NCBI GenBank assembly: GCA_044226685.1
Contig: JBGAGP010000007.1
Coordinates: 5,876-69,875, forward strand
Source: Dongia_A sp044226685
GTDB taxonomy: Bacteria > Pseudomonadota > Alphaproteobacteria > Dongiales > Dongiaceae
DNA length: 64,000 nucleotides
Direction of reading: 5' to 3'
Below, in pieces: positions 17,140 through 24,568 of the stretch. Position 1 is the first letter of the stretch, and every line of letters begins with the position of its first letter. The position numbers were made by a program, and so were the translations under genes. The notes beneath the pieces were generated by a model. It made no database searches. It was not told the origin of the DNA and worked only from the letters and a program-made list of their open reading frames with translations.

Positions 17140-19014
17140 TCAGGCATTGCGCGCGGCGCTCTGCAACACCAGCTGCGCCCACAGGGCGAAGCGGTGATCG
17201 GCGGCGTGGCGCTTGTGCTCCGCCAGCATCCTTTCCAGCATCGGCCGGGCGATCGAATAGCCGGAATCCGCCGGCGGCTCAAGCGTGAGGCCGCCCCTGG
17301 CCAGCCATTGCCCGACCGGCACGCCGAAGCCCTGCTTCCTGCGGGCGAGGACCCAGTCTGGCAGCAGGCCTCTCATCGCCTCCTTCAGGATGAACTTGGT
17401 CGTGCCGTTGTGGAGTTTCAGGCGGCTCGGGATGCGGCGCGCCAGGTCGACCACGTCGAGGTCCAGGAAAGGCGCCCGGCCCTCCACCGAATGCATCATC
17501 GCCGTGCGGTCCGACTTCACCAGCACGTCGTCGGTCAGATAGAGCCGGGTATAGAACTGCAGCGTGCGGTCGACCAAGTCGCCGCCGCCCGGCTGGTTCG
17601 CGGTGGCATTCCAGGCGCCGATGGCGTCCTCGTAGACCTCCTCGGTGCGCGCCGGGACCGCCAGCGCCTCGGCCAAATCGCGCGGGGCGAGCGGGCCGAT
17701 CCAGGCCGGGTTCCACAGCCCCGGCTCCTCGCGCAGGCCGGAGAGCATGCGCTTGATCTTGAAGTCCAGGCTCATGTAGCGGTGCGACACCGGCAGCAGC
17801 CCGGCGACGAAGCTCACCGTGCTGCGCAGCGGTTTCGGCACCAGCGAGTTGTAGAGCCTGGCCCAGCGCAGCCCCTTGAAGGTCTCGTAGCCGGCGAACA
17901 GCTCGTCGCCGCCGTCGCCCGACAGCACGACGGGCAGATGCCGCCGCACGTGGCGGAACAGCAGGTAGCAGGCGACCAGGGAGGAATCCGCGATCGGCTC
18001 GTCCAGCCGGCCCAGCATCTCCGGCACGATGCCGGCGGCATTGGCCAGGGTCAGGTGGTCGACCACGTGCTGGGTCTTGTAATGCGCGGCGACGCGCGCG
18101 GCATAAGGCGATTCGTCGAAGCTCGGCTCGTCGAAGCCGATGGAGAAGGTCTTCACCGGCTGGTCGGTGACCGCGGCGGCGAAATGCACGACGCTTGAGG
18201 AATCGATGCCGCCGGAGAGCAACACGCCGACCGGCACGTCGGCGGCGAGCCGCAGCGCCACCGCGCGCCGCAGCCGCGCGCGCAGTTCCTCGACATAGCC
18301 GCCGACATCCTCGGCGCGGGCGCCCTGGTCCGGCTCCAGCTCGAAGGACCAGTAGCGCCGCAGCTCGCGGGCGCCGGTGGCGAGGTCGAGGGTCATCCAG
18401 GCGCCGGCCGGCAGCTTGTGCACGCGATCATAGATGCTGGCCGCGCCCGGCACGAAGCCGTAGGCGAAATATTTCTGCACCGGCAGCGCGCCGGGCGAGA
18501 GCGCCAGCGCCGGATGATGCTTGAAGGCCGTGGTTTCCGAGGCGAAGGCGAAGACCTTGTTCTGGTCGGTGTAGTAGAGCGGCTTCTCGCCGAAGCGGTC
18601 GCGGCTCAGCAGCAGCCGCTTCCGCTCCACGTCGTAGAGGGCGAAGGCCCACATGCCGTTGAAGCGGCGATGCATGCCCTCGACGCCCCAGGTGAGATAG
18701 GCCTGCAGGATCACCTCGGTGTCGGAATGATCGGTGAGGAACCGGCGCCCCGCCGCCTCCAGGTCGCGGCGCAACTCGGCGTGATTGTAGATCTGGCCGT
18801 TGAAGACGATGACGCAGCGGCGGTCGGCATCCCACATCGGCTGTACGCCGCCGGCGATGTCGAGGATGGCGAGGCGGCGATGGCCGAAATGCAGTCCGGC
18901 GGCGGCATCGACATGGGCCCCGTCCCCATCCGGGCCGCGATGCGCCAGGGCGCCGGTCATCGCCGCCAGGATATCCGGCCTGTGCTCGCCAACAAATCCG
19001 ACCAATCCGCACAT
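17140..19014 (-). CDS. asnB: Glutamine-hydrolysing asparagine synthase (AsnB family)
   Basis: The 624-residue product has the N-terminal class II glutaminase with catalytic Cys2 (MCGLVGFVG) and the glutamine-binding RLAILD and NGQIYNH segments. The C-terminal synthase has the ATP pyrophosphatase loop VLLSGGIDSSSV near residue 265 and SGDGGDELFAGYETF. The family makes asparagine from aspartate. Longer members placed next to glycosyltransferases, as here, often amidate surface polysaccharides or exopolysaccharide precursors instead. Which applies cannot be told from sequence. It is flanked on the same strand by the flippase-like gene and GT2. Confidence 0.92.
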   Translation of the reverse strand: MCGLVGFVGEHRPDILAAMTGALAHRGPDGDGAHVDAAAGLHFGHRRLAILDIAGGVQPMWDADRRCVIVFNGQIYNHAELRRDLEAAGRRFLTDHSDTEVILQAYLTWGVEGMHRRFNGMWAFALYDVERKRLLLSRDRFGEKPLYYTDQNKVFAFASETTAFKHHPALALSPGALPVQKYFAYGFVPGAASIYDRVHKLPAGAWMTLDLATGARELRRYWSFELEPDQGARAEDVGGYVEELRARLRRAVALRLAADVPVGVLLSGGIDSSSVVHFAAAVTDQPVKTFSIGFDEPSFDESPYAARVAAHYKTQHVVDHLTLANAAGIVPEMLGRLDEPIADSSLVACYLLFRHVRRHLPVVLSGDGGDELFAGYETFKGLRWARLYNSLVPKPLRSTVSFVAGLLPVSHRYMSLDFKIKRMLSGLREEPGLWNPAWIGPLAPRDLAEALAVPARTEEVYEDAIGAWNATANQPGGGDLVDRTLQFYTRLYLTDDVLVKSDRTAMMHSVEGRAPFLDLDVVDLARRIPSRLKLHNGTTKFILKEAMRGLLPDWVLARRKQGFGVPVGQWLARGGLTLEPPADSGYSIARPMLERMLAEHKRHAADHRFALWAQLVLQSAARNA

Positions 19015-19105
19015 CGCGCGGTCAATGCTCCCTGCTCATGCCTTCCGGACTATAGCCCTTGGGCACGGCCGGCCGCCATGCGCCAGGACGCCATCCCGGC
19101 CGGTC

Positions 19106-20104
19106 TCATCCCGCCGCCCCGCGCGTGCGCCACAGCAGCAGCGCGCCGGGCAGGCCGATCAGGCTGACCAGGACGGCCGCCCCGCGTATCACCAGCGCCA
19201 CCAGCAGCGCATCGCCGCTCGGCACCCCGCCCAGGCCCAGGAACAGCACCAGCAGTGCCTCGTAGACGCCGATCCCGCCGAAGGAGATCGGCAGGCCGGA
19301 GGCGATGGCGGCGACGCCAAGGGCGAAAACAATGACGGGCAGATCCGTCGGCCGGCCGAGATCGTGGAGCGTCACGACGAAGAGCGCGAGAACGAACACG
19401 ACATTGGCGAGGCTGGACAGGAAGAACCGCGCCTGGGCGCCGCGGTGCCGGCGCAACCGCACCTGCATGCGGCCGGTCTCCGCCAGCATCGCGCCGAGGA
19501 AGGCCCAGCCGCGCACCAGCAGGCCGGCATCGCGCGGCGCCGGGCTGATCTTGCGCCCGCCGAGCCATTTCAGCAGCGCCAGCAGCACCAGGATGCCGAG
19601 GCCGCCGCCGAACAGGATCACCAGCTGCAGCCAGGGCCGGAGCCAGGCCATCGGCCACAACGACGCCAGCATGACCAGCAGAACGTAGATCGCCACCTGC
19701 ATCGCGCGTTCATAGGCGATGGCGCCGATGGCGACCGGCATGCTGCCGCAGGCGCGCCCCATCAGCAGGATGCGCAGGCCGTCATAGCCAAGCGTGCCGG
19801 GCATGAAATTGTTCAGGAACAGGCCGGCGAAGACAGTGCGCCCGGAGCGCGCCAGGGTCTCGCGCACGCCGACCGTCTCCAGCAGGGCCCGCCAGCGCCA
19901 GATCAATGCCGCCTGGGCCAGGAAGAAGAGCAGCGTGACGCCGGCGAGCCCGGCCAGGGACAGCGATCCCGCGGCCCGGCGCAGGCCCTGCCAGTCGACG
20001 ACGAAGACCAGCGCCGCAATCAGGGCCGCGCTGACACCAAGCTGCAGCGCCAGGGTCACGGCGCGCCGCGATGACCGGCCGGGCCGGGGCGCGTCGGCGG
20101 TCAA
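19106..20104 (-). CDS. Lysylphosphatidylglycerol synthase TM-region (AglD/UPF0104) family protein
   Basis: A roughly 332-residue integral membrane protein with eight or so helices. It carries the family motifs FAGLFLNNFMPGTLGYDGLR near residue 88 and LPISFGGIGVYEALL near residue 276. Members resemble the flippase part of MprF and are often found beside glycosyltransferases, where they may move lipid-linked compounds. I choose a TTG start at 20104 because it overlaps the stop of the DUF1289 gene as TTGA, imitating the common ATGA coupling. The residues upstream of it are just the other-frame reading of DUF1289. A later start near residue 18 (VTLALQLG) is possible. Confidence 0.85.
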   Translation of the reverse strand: MTADAPRPGRSSRRAVTLALQLGVSAALIAALVFVVDWQGLRRAAGSLSLAGLAGVTLLFFLAQAALIWRWRALLETVGVRETLARSGRTVFAGLFLNNFMPGTLGYDGLRILLMGRACGSMPVAIGAIAYERAMQVAIYVLLVMLASLWPMAWLRPWLQLVILFGGGLGILVLLALLKWLGGRKISPAPRDAGLLVRGWAFLGAMLAETGRMQVRLRRHRGAQARFFLSSLANVVFVLALFVVTLHDLGRPTDLPVIVFALGVAAIASGLPISFGGIGVYEALLVLFLGLGGVPSGDALLVALVIRGAAVLVSLIGLPGALLLWRTRGAAG

Positions 20105-20349
20105 GCCGTCGCCGTCCCGCGCCGCGCCGGCAGGGCGTCGAGGATCTTCTGCCGCTCGTCTGGGGTGGAGATGATCCAGTCGCGAATCTCGTCGATGGTG
20201 CGCTGGCAGCCGATGCACCAGCCGGTCTTGGGGTCGATCTGGCAGACGCTGATGCAGGGCGAGGGCGGGCCGCTCATCAGCAGCCGGCGGCGCTCCTCGC
20301 GCCGCTTCTCGCGGGCCAACCGGCGTTGCTGCTCGCTATCCTCGGTCAT
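20101..20349 (-). CDS. DUF1289 domain protein
   Basis: The product (82 residues from the ATG at 20349) contains the DUF1289 core PSPCISVCQIDPKTGWCIGCQRTIDEIRDW, with four cysteines arranged CxxxC...CxxC, probably a metal site. A basic helical N-terminus (RRLAREKRREERRRLLM) precedes it and a short tail ends in PARRGTATA. The molecular role of the family is unknown. In-frame ATGs further upstream (20370, 20388) would lengthen it by 7-13 residues. Its end overlaps the next gene by four bases. It is transcribed away from the cyclase gene across the tandem-repeat region. Confidence 0.8.
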   Translation of the reverse strand: MTEDSEQQRRLAREKRREERRRLLMSGPPSPCISVCQIDPKTGWCIGCQRTIDEIRDWIISTPDERQKILDALPARRGTATA

Positions 20350-20415
20350 CGCGCTGGGTCGGGCTCCTGCCATATGGCTGCCGGCCACATTCCGGGCATG
20401 GTCATGGGCCCACCC

Positions 20416-20505
20416 CCAAGTCTATCTGGCCCAAGTCTATCTGGCCCAAGTCTATCTGGCCCAAGTCTATCTGGCCCGAGTCTATCTGCCCCGAGTCGAT
20501 TTGGC
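20416..20505. repeat. 15-bp tandem repeat, six copies
   Basis: Six head-to-tail copies of the unit CCAAGTCTATCTGGC, of which four (20416-20475) are exact. The last two carry substitutions (CCGAGTCTATCTGCC and CCGAGTCGATTTGGC). The array lies in the divergent gap between the DUF1289 gene and the cyclase gene and ends 73 bases before the cyclase GTG. The unit is a multiple of three, so the frame through it stays open into the cyclase, but no good start codon precedes it. A role as a protein-binding array or a variable promoter spacer is possible. Confidence 0.95.
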
Positions 20506-20578
20506 GGGCCGGCCGGCGGCGGTCTATTATCACGGCGCCAGGAACGTTGAACAGCCGCCGCCTATCGGAGGAAAGCCA

Positions 20579-22261
20579 GTGCCGCCAAAGTCCGGACGAT
20601 GGGGGCGGATCATCGCCGTCACCCGCCTTGCCACCGGGCTCGTCCTCTTCTTCTACGTCCTGACCCACAACCTCAACCATATCCTGGGGCTGGTGTCGCT
20701 TGCGGCGATGGAGGCCGGCCGCGAGGTGTTCCTGGCGTTCTGGCGCTTCGAAGGCGTCGAAGCGCTGCTGCTGCTCTCGATCCTCCTGCACCTGCTGATC
20801 GGCCTCCGGGCGCTCTACCGGCGCAAGAGCCTGCACATGCCGGCGCTCGAGGCGGCGCAACTCGTGCTCGGCCTGAGCGCGCCGCCGCTGCTGATCCTGC
20901 ATGTCCTCGGCACCGTCTATGCCCACGACCAGTATGGGCTCGACGACCGCTACGCCTTCGTGCTGTGGGCGATCTGGGTGGCGTCTCCCAGCATCGGGGC
21001 GATGCAGGCCGCGGCGCTGGTCGTCACCTGGATCCATGGCTGCATCGGGCTCAATTACTGGCTGCGGGTAAAGCCCTGGTTCCCGCGCTGGCGGTTGGGC
21101 CTGGGTGCTACGGCGCTGCTGATCCCGGTCCTCGCGCTGCTTGGCTTCACCGAGGGCGCCCGCGAAGTGGAGCGGCTGGCGCAGGACCCCGCCTGGATGG
21201 CGGCGATGCTGTCCGAAGCAAAGGTCCCTACGGCGCCGCAGGTGGCGGCGATCTACGCCCTGCGCACCTGGCTCACCCTCGGCTTCTGCGGCCTGGTCGG
21301 CGGCGTCTTCGTGCTGCGCGGCCTGCGCAGCCTGGCGACGCGGCATCGCGCCATCCCGGTCACTTACAGCGACGGCCGGCAGGTGGTGATCCAGCCGGGC
21401 ACCACCCTTCTGGAGGCGAGCCGGATCGGCAACATCCCGCACGCCTCGGTCTGCGGCGGACGCAGCCGCTGCTCGACCTGCCGGGTGCACGTGCTGGCGG
21501 GCGTCGAGGCCCTGCCGCCGCCGGGCGAGGAAGAGGCCCGGGTGCTGGCCCGCATCCATGCAGCACCCGCGGTGCGCCTCGCCTGCCAGGTGCGCCCCAC
21601 GGCCGCGATCACCATCCAGCCCCTGATGCCGCCCGGGACCAGTGCGCAGCAGGCCCTGTTCGGCGCCGACCTCAGCCAGGGCAAGGAGCAGGAGGTGGCG
21701 ATCCTGTTCGCCGATCTGCGCGGTTTCACCGGGCTGGCCGAACAGCGCCTGCCCTATGACGTGGTGTTCCTGCTGAACCAGTATTTCCGCACCACCGGCA
21801 CGGCGGTCCAGCAGGCCGGCGGCCATGTCGACAAGTTCATCGGCGACGGCGTCATGGCGGTGTTCGGCCTGCGCGGCCGGCCCGAGCTGGCGGCGGCCCA
21901 GGCGCTCGACGCCGCCCGGCGCATGGCCGAGGGCATCGAGATGTTCAACGCCCAGCACAGCGCCGAGTTGCGTGTGCCACTCCGGATCGGCATCGGCGTG
22001 CATTTCGGCCCGGCCATCGTCGGCGAGATGGGCTTCGCGCCCGCCCTCGCGCTCACCGCCATCGGCGACACGGTCAACATCGCCAGCCGGCTGGAGGCGG
22101 CGACCAAGGAGCAAGGTTGCCAGCTTCTGGTCTCCGAGGCGGCGGCGAAGGCGGCCGACATGAATCTCGCCCTCGGCCGGCGGACCGAGATCGCGCTGCG
22201 CGGCCGCAAGGAGCCGCTGGTCGCCTACGCCCTCGACGACGCCCGCAACCTGGGAGGCTGA
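20579..22261 (+). CDS. Membrane adenylate cyclase with SdhC-like anchor and [2Fe-2S] ferredoxin domain
   Basis: The 560-residue protein has three parts. Residues 1-265 form about six membrane helices with histidines at 30, 34, 71, 108, 116 and 153, like the dihaem-b anchor of succinate:quinone oxidoreductases. Residues 270-345 form a plant-type ferredoxin domain with C292, C298, C301 and C336. Residues 370-550 form a class III nucleotide cyclase (ILFADLRGFTGL with metal Asp near 379, then FIGDGVMAVFG). This is the architecture of Sinorhizobium meliloti CyaC, a redox/quinone-responsive adenylate cyclase. The GTG start has GGAGGAAA four bases upstream. The gene is followed two bases later by a phytochelatin-synthase-like gene. 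Output as cAMP rather than cGMP is inferred from the family. Confidence 0.92.
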   Translation: MPPKSGRWGRIIAVTRLATGLVLFFYVLTHNLNHILGLVSLAAMEAGREVFLAFWRFEGVEALLLLSILLHLLIGLRALYRRKSLHMPALEAAQLVLGLSAPPLLILHVLGTVYAHDQYGLDDRYAFVLWAIWVASPSIGAMQAAALVVTWIHGCIGLNYWLRVKPWFPRWRLGLGATALLIPVLALLGFTEGAREVERLAQDPAWMAAMLSEAKVPTAPQVAAIYALRTWLTLGFCGLVGGVFVLRGLRSLATRHRAIPVTYSDGRQVVIQPGTTLLEASRIGNIPHASVCGGRSRCSTCRVHVLAGVEALPPPGEEEARVLARIHAAPAVRLACQVRPTAAITIQPLMPPGTSAQQALFGADLSQGKEQEVAILFADLRGFTGLAEQRLPYDVVFLLNQYFRTTGTAVQQAGGHVDKFIGDGVMAVFGLRGRPELAAAQALDAARRMAEGIEMFNAQHSAELRVPLRIGIGVHFGPAIVGEMGFAPALALTAIGDTVNIASRLEAATKEQGCQLLVSEAAAKAADMNLALGRRTEIALRGRKEPLVAYALDDARNLGG

Positions 22262-22263
22262 GG

Positions 22264-22938
22264 ATGGTCGACGCGATGCCTCCCGGCCTTAGCCCGTTGC
22301 GCCTCGACCATGCCTATGTGCGCGGCAATCCGCGGAGCCCCTATTGGTCGCTGGCGCCGCAGCTGATCCAGCAGCACACCGATTCCTCGTGCTCGCTGGC
22401 CAGCGCGGTGATGCTGCTGAATGCCATTCGCGGCCATGAGGGGCAGTTGAAAGTGGGAGCGCCGGTGAGCGAGCGGAGCCTGCTCGACGCGCTCAAGGAC
22501 GAGGCCTGGCGCGCGGCCATCGCGCATGAGACCGGGCCCGGCCAGACGCTGAGCGAATTTGCCGCAGCGATGGGGCGGGCCCTGGCGCATTTCGGCTGCG
22601 CGGAGACTTGGCGCGTCGAGGTGCGTGCCGTCGTCGACGCCGGGGCCTGCCTGCCGGACTTGCGCGCGACCCTGGCGGAACTGGAATCCGAAGCGACCGG
22701 CTTCGTCGCGGCGAATTTCCACCTCGACCTGTTCTACGGCGATGGCGTCGATGTCGGCCATTTCTCGCCGATCGGCGCCTATGACCCGGCCAGCGACCGG
22801 GTGCTCATCCTCGACGTCTACAAGAAGGATTACGAGCCGCTTTGGGCACCGCTGGAGCGCCTGGCGCACGCCATGGCGACCAAGGGCAGGCGCACCGGCG
22901 AGCAGCGCGGCTATGCGGTGGTCAGAAGGGTCGGATAA
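22264..22938 (+). CDS. Phytochelatin synthase-like papain-fold protein
   Basis: The 224-residue product matches the short bacterial phytochelatin synthases, which consist of the catalytic half only. The triad can be read as C43 (TDSSCSLASAVMLLN), H166 (VGHFSPIGAYD) and D184 (LILDVYKKDYEP), with the His-Asp spacing of the plant enzyme. Bacterial half-length members mainly remove glycine from glutathione or its conjugates rather than polymerise it. No signal peptide is visible, so it is probably cytoplasmic. The ATG lies two bases after the cyclase stop, so the two are almost certainly one transcript. The family call is firm; the substrate is not. Confidence 0.88.
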   Translation: MVDAMPPGLSPLRLDHAYVRGNPRSPYWSLAPQLIQQHTDSSCSLASAVMLLNAIRGHEGQLKVGAPVSERSLLDALKDEAWRAAIAHETGPGQTLSEFAAAMGRALAHFGCAETWRVEVRAVVDAGACLPDLRATLAELESEATGFVAANFHLDLFYGDGVDVGHFSPIGAYDPASDRVLILDVYKKDYEPLWAPLERLAHAMATKGRRTGEQRGYAVVRRVG

Positions 22939-22960
22939 GGACACCGGGCCCCACCCGTAT

Positions 22961-23068
22961 CGTCATGCCAGGGCGCGACCCTGGCATCCACGAGTTTGCC
23001 GGAAGCGATTGCGGGCGGCGGATAGAAACCCATGGATGGCAAGGCCAGGCCTTGCCATGACGGCCGAG
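22961..23068. repeat. Dispersed intergenic palindrome (CATGCCAGG...CCTGGCAT family), copy 1
   Basis: A composite inverted repeat between convergent genes. One stem-loop reads GTCATGCCAGGG...CCCTGGCATCCACGAG (22961-22993). A second is built from GGATGGCAAGGCC and GGCCTTGCCATGAC (23035-23060). A related copy in the opposite orientation lies at 34214-34310 and shares CATCCACGAGTT. Such elements are common between alphaproteobacterial genes. Here it may act as a bidirectional transcript end. Confidence 0.8.
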
Positions 23069-23094
23069 TGGCGAGGACGGCGTAGCGTCGCCGC

Positions 23095-23568
23095 TTACGA
23101 CAGCCCGTGCTCTTTCTTGTAGTCGGCGATGGCTTCCGCGAGGTCGCTGTATTCCTCGCAATCGCCGCAGGCGTCCTTCAGCACGTCGAGGCGCGCCTGG
23201 GCCTTCGGCAGGTCGTTGAGCTCGAGGTAGAGCTCGCCCACGTATTCGTTGGCGCCGAGATGCTTCGGCTCCATGTTCAGGGCCTTGGTGTAGTAGGTCA
23301 TCGCCTTGGCCTTGTCGCCCAGCTTGCGGTTGGAATAGCCGAGCAGGTTCAGCGCGTCGGCGTATTCGCCCTTTTCCTTGATCGATTGCTGCAGCAGCGG
23401 AATCGCCTTGGCGTATTTCTCGTCGTCGACGAACTGCTTCGCCTGCTTGTAGAGATCCGCCTGTTCCGGCTCGGGGGTCGAGCTGGAACCGAGCGCGAAG
23501 GCGGCGCCGGGAGCCGCCATCAGGCCCAGCAGGATCACGGCGGCGGCGCGAAAATCACTCTGTTTCAT
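23095..23568 (-). CDS. Secreted tetratricopeptide-repeat protein
   Basis: A 157-residue protein with a Sec signal peptide (residues 1-25, ending GAAFA) followed by about three TPR units. These are visible as DLYKQAKQFVDDEKYAKAIPLLQQSIK, ADALNLLGYSNRKLGDKAKAMTYYTKALNMEP and GANEYVGELYLELNDLPKAQARLDVLK. A cysteine pair, DACGDCEEY, near residue 137 may form a disulfide in the periplasm. TPR proteins are binding scaffolds and the partner is unknown. The gene stands alone; its 5' neighbour on the same strand is the molybdoenzyme gene, 119 bases away. Confidence 0.85.
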   Translation of the reverse strand: MKQSDFRAAAVILLGLMAAPGAAFALGSSSTPEPEQADLYKQAKQFVDDEKYAKAIPLLQQSIKEKGEYADALNLLGYSNRKLGDKAKAMTYYTKALNMEPKHLGANEYVGELYLELNDLPKAQARLDVLKDACGDCEEYSDLAEAIADYKKEHGLS

Positions 23569-23687
23569 AATGCCTCTCCTCCTTGAAAGGTCGGTGCATC
23601 CTGTCGGTCCGCAGCGACGCGGTCAGTGAAACAAGTCACAGATGATGCGACGCTGACGGGATTCCTGGGATCACAAGGACGTGACTG

Positions 23688-24356
23688 TCAGGAGTAACGC
23701 TCCTCCGTCCACGGATCGCCGTGGTTGTGATAACCGCGCACTTCCCAGAAGCCGGGCTGGTCCGTCGCGGCGAAGCCGATCCGCTTCACCCATTTGGCGC
23801 TTTTCCAGAAATAGAGCTTCGGCACCACCACGCGGACCGGGCCGCCATGCTCGACGGTCAGGGGCGCGCCCTCCCAATGGGTCGCCAGCAGCACGTCGGC
23901 CGCGGCGAACTCGGCCAGCGGCAGGTTGGTGGTGTAGGTGTCGAAGGACTGCAACAGGACAAACTTCGCCTCCGGCTTCGGCCGGACGTGGGCCAGCAGA
24001 TCGGCCGCCAGCACCCCCCGCCAGCGATTGTCGTAGCGCGACCAAGAGGTCACGCAATGGATGTCGCTGACGCTTTCGGTTTGCGGCAGGCGGTTGAACC
24101 CATCCCAGTCCAGGGTGACCGGCTGCTCCACCAGCCCGTCCACCACCAAGCGCCAGCGCTGCAGGTCGATCTTGGGCTGGGCGCCCAGGTCGAGGACCGG
24201 CCAGGAGGTCACCAGACGCTGCCCCGGCGGCAGGCGCCGGGCGGCGGGGTCGGCGGTTTCCCCAGTCAACAGGCGTCCCTGCTCGGCCCATTCCTGCTTG
24301 CGCTGGATCAGCTTCTCGCGGGCACCGTCGGGCAGGTCGTCTGCGGCATTTGGCAT
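23688..24356 (-). CDS. Sulfite-oxidase-like molybdopterin oxidoreductase
   Basis: The 222-residue product is the Moco-binding domain of the sulfite oxidase superfamily. The molybdenum-ligating cysteine is C101 in SDIHCVTSWSRYDNRW. The segments LLQSFDTYTTNLPL, GGPVRVVVPKLYFWKSAKWVKRIGF and the C-terminal GFWEVRGYHNHGDPW are standard for the soluble YuiH-like subgroup. There is no Tat or Sec signal, so it is probably cytoplasmic. The dimerisation domain of true sulfite oxidases is absent. The substrate is unknown. GGAGG lies eight bases before the ATG. It is transcribed divergently from the large oxidoreductase gene over a 212-bp gap with no recognisable operator. Confidence 0.9.
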   Translation of the reverse strand: MPNAADDLPDGAREKLIQRKQEWAEQGRLLTGETADPAARRLPPGQRLVTSWPVLDLGAQPKIDLQRWRLVVDGLVEQPVTLDWDGFNRLPQTESVSDIHCVTSWSRYDNRWRGVLAADLLAHVRPKPEAKFVLLQSFDTYTTNLPLAEFAAADVLLATHWEGAPLTVEHGGPVRVVVPKLYFWKSAKWVKRIGFAATDQPGFWEVRGYHNHGDPWTEERYS

Positions 24357-24568
24357 GGTTCGGTCCTCCGCTGGCGATGCGATGATACGCCGGTTGGTCG
24401 TGCGCCCCGATGATAAGACGATCACAAATGCCAGTTGGATGCATATTCCACACCGAATCGATGCGTTTTAGGTCGATCGCTTTCTTGCCAGGGCGCTGTG
24501 AAACCTGTAAGCAAACCCGCGGTGTTGGGCAAATTCCCAAGAATTTTCTGTGATTTAGAAGGCTCGCG

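Noticed and set aside
20416..20505. CRISPR-like array
   Set aside because: Units are contiguous 15-mers with no spacers, and there are no cas genes.
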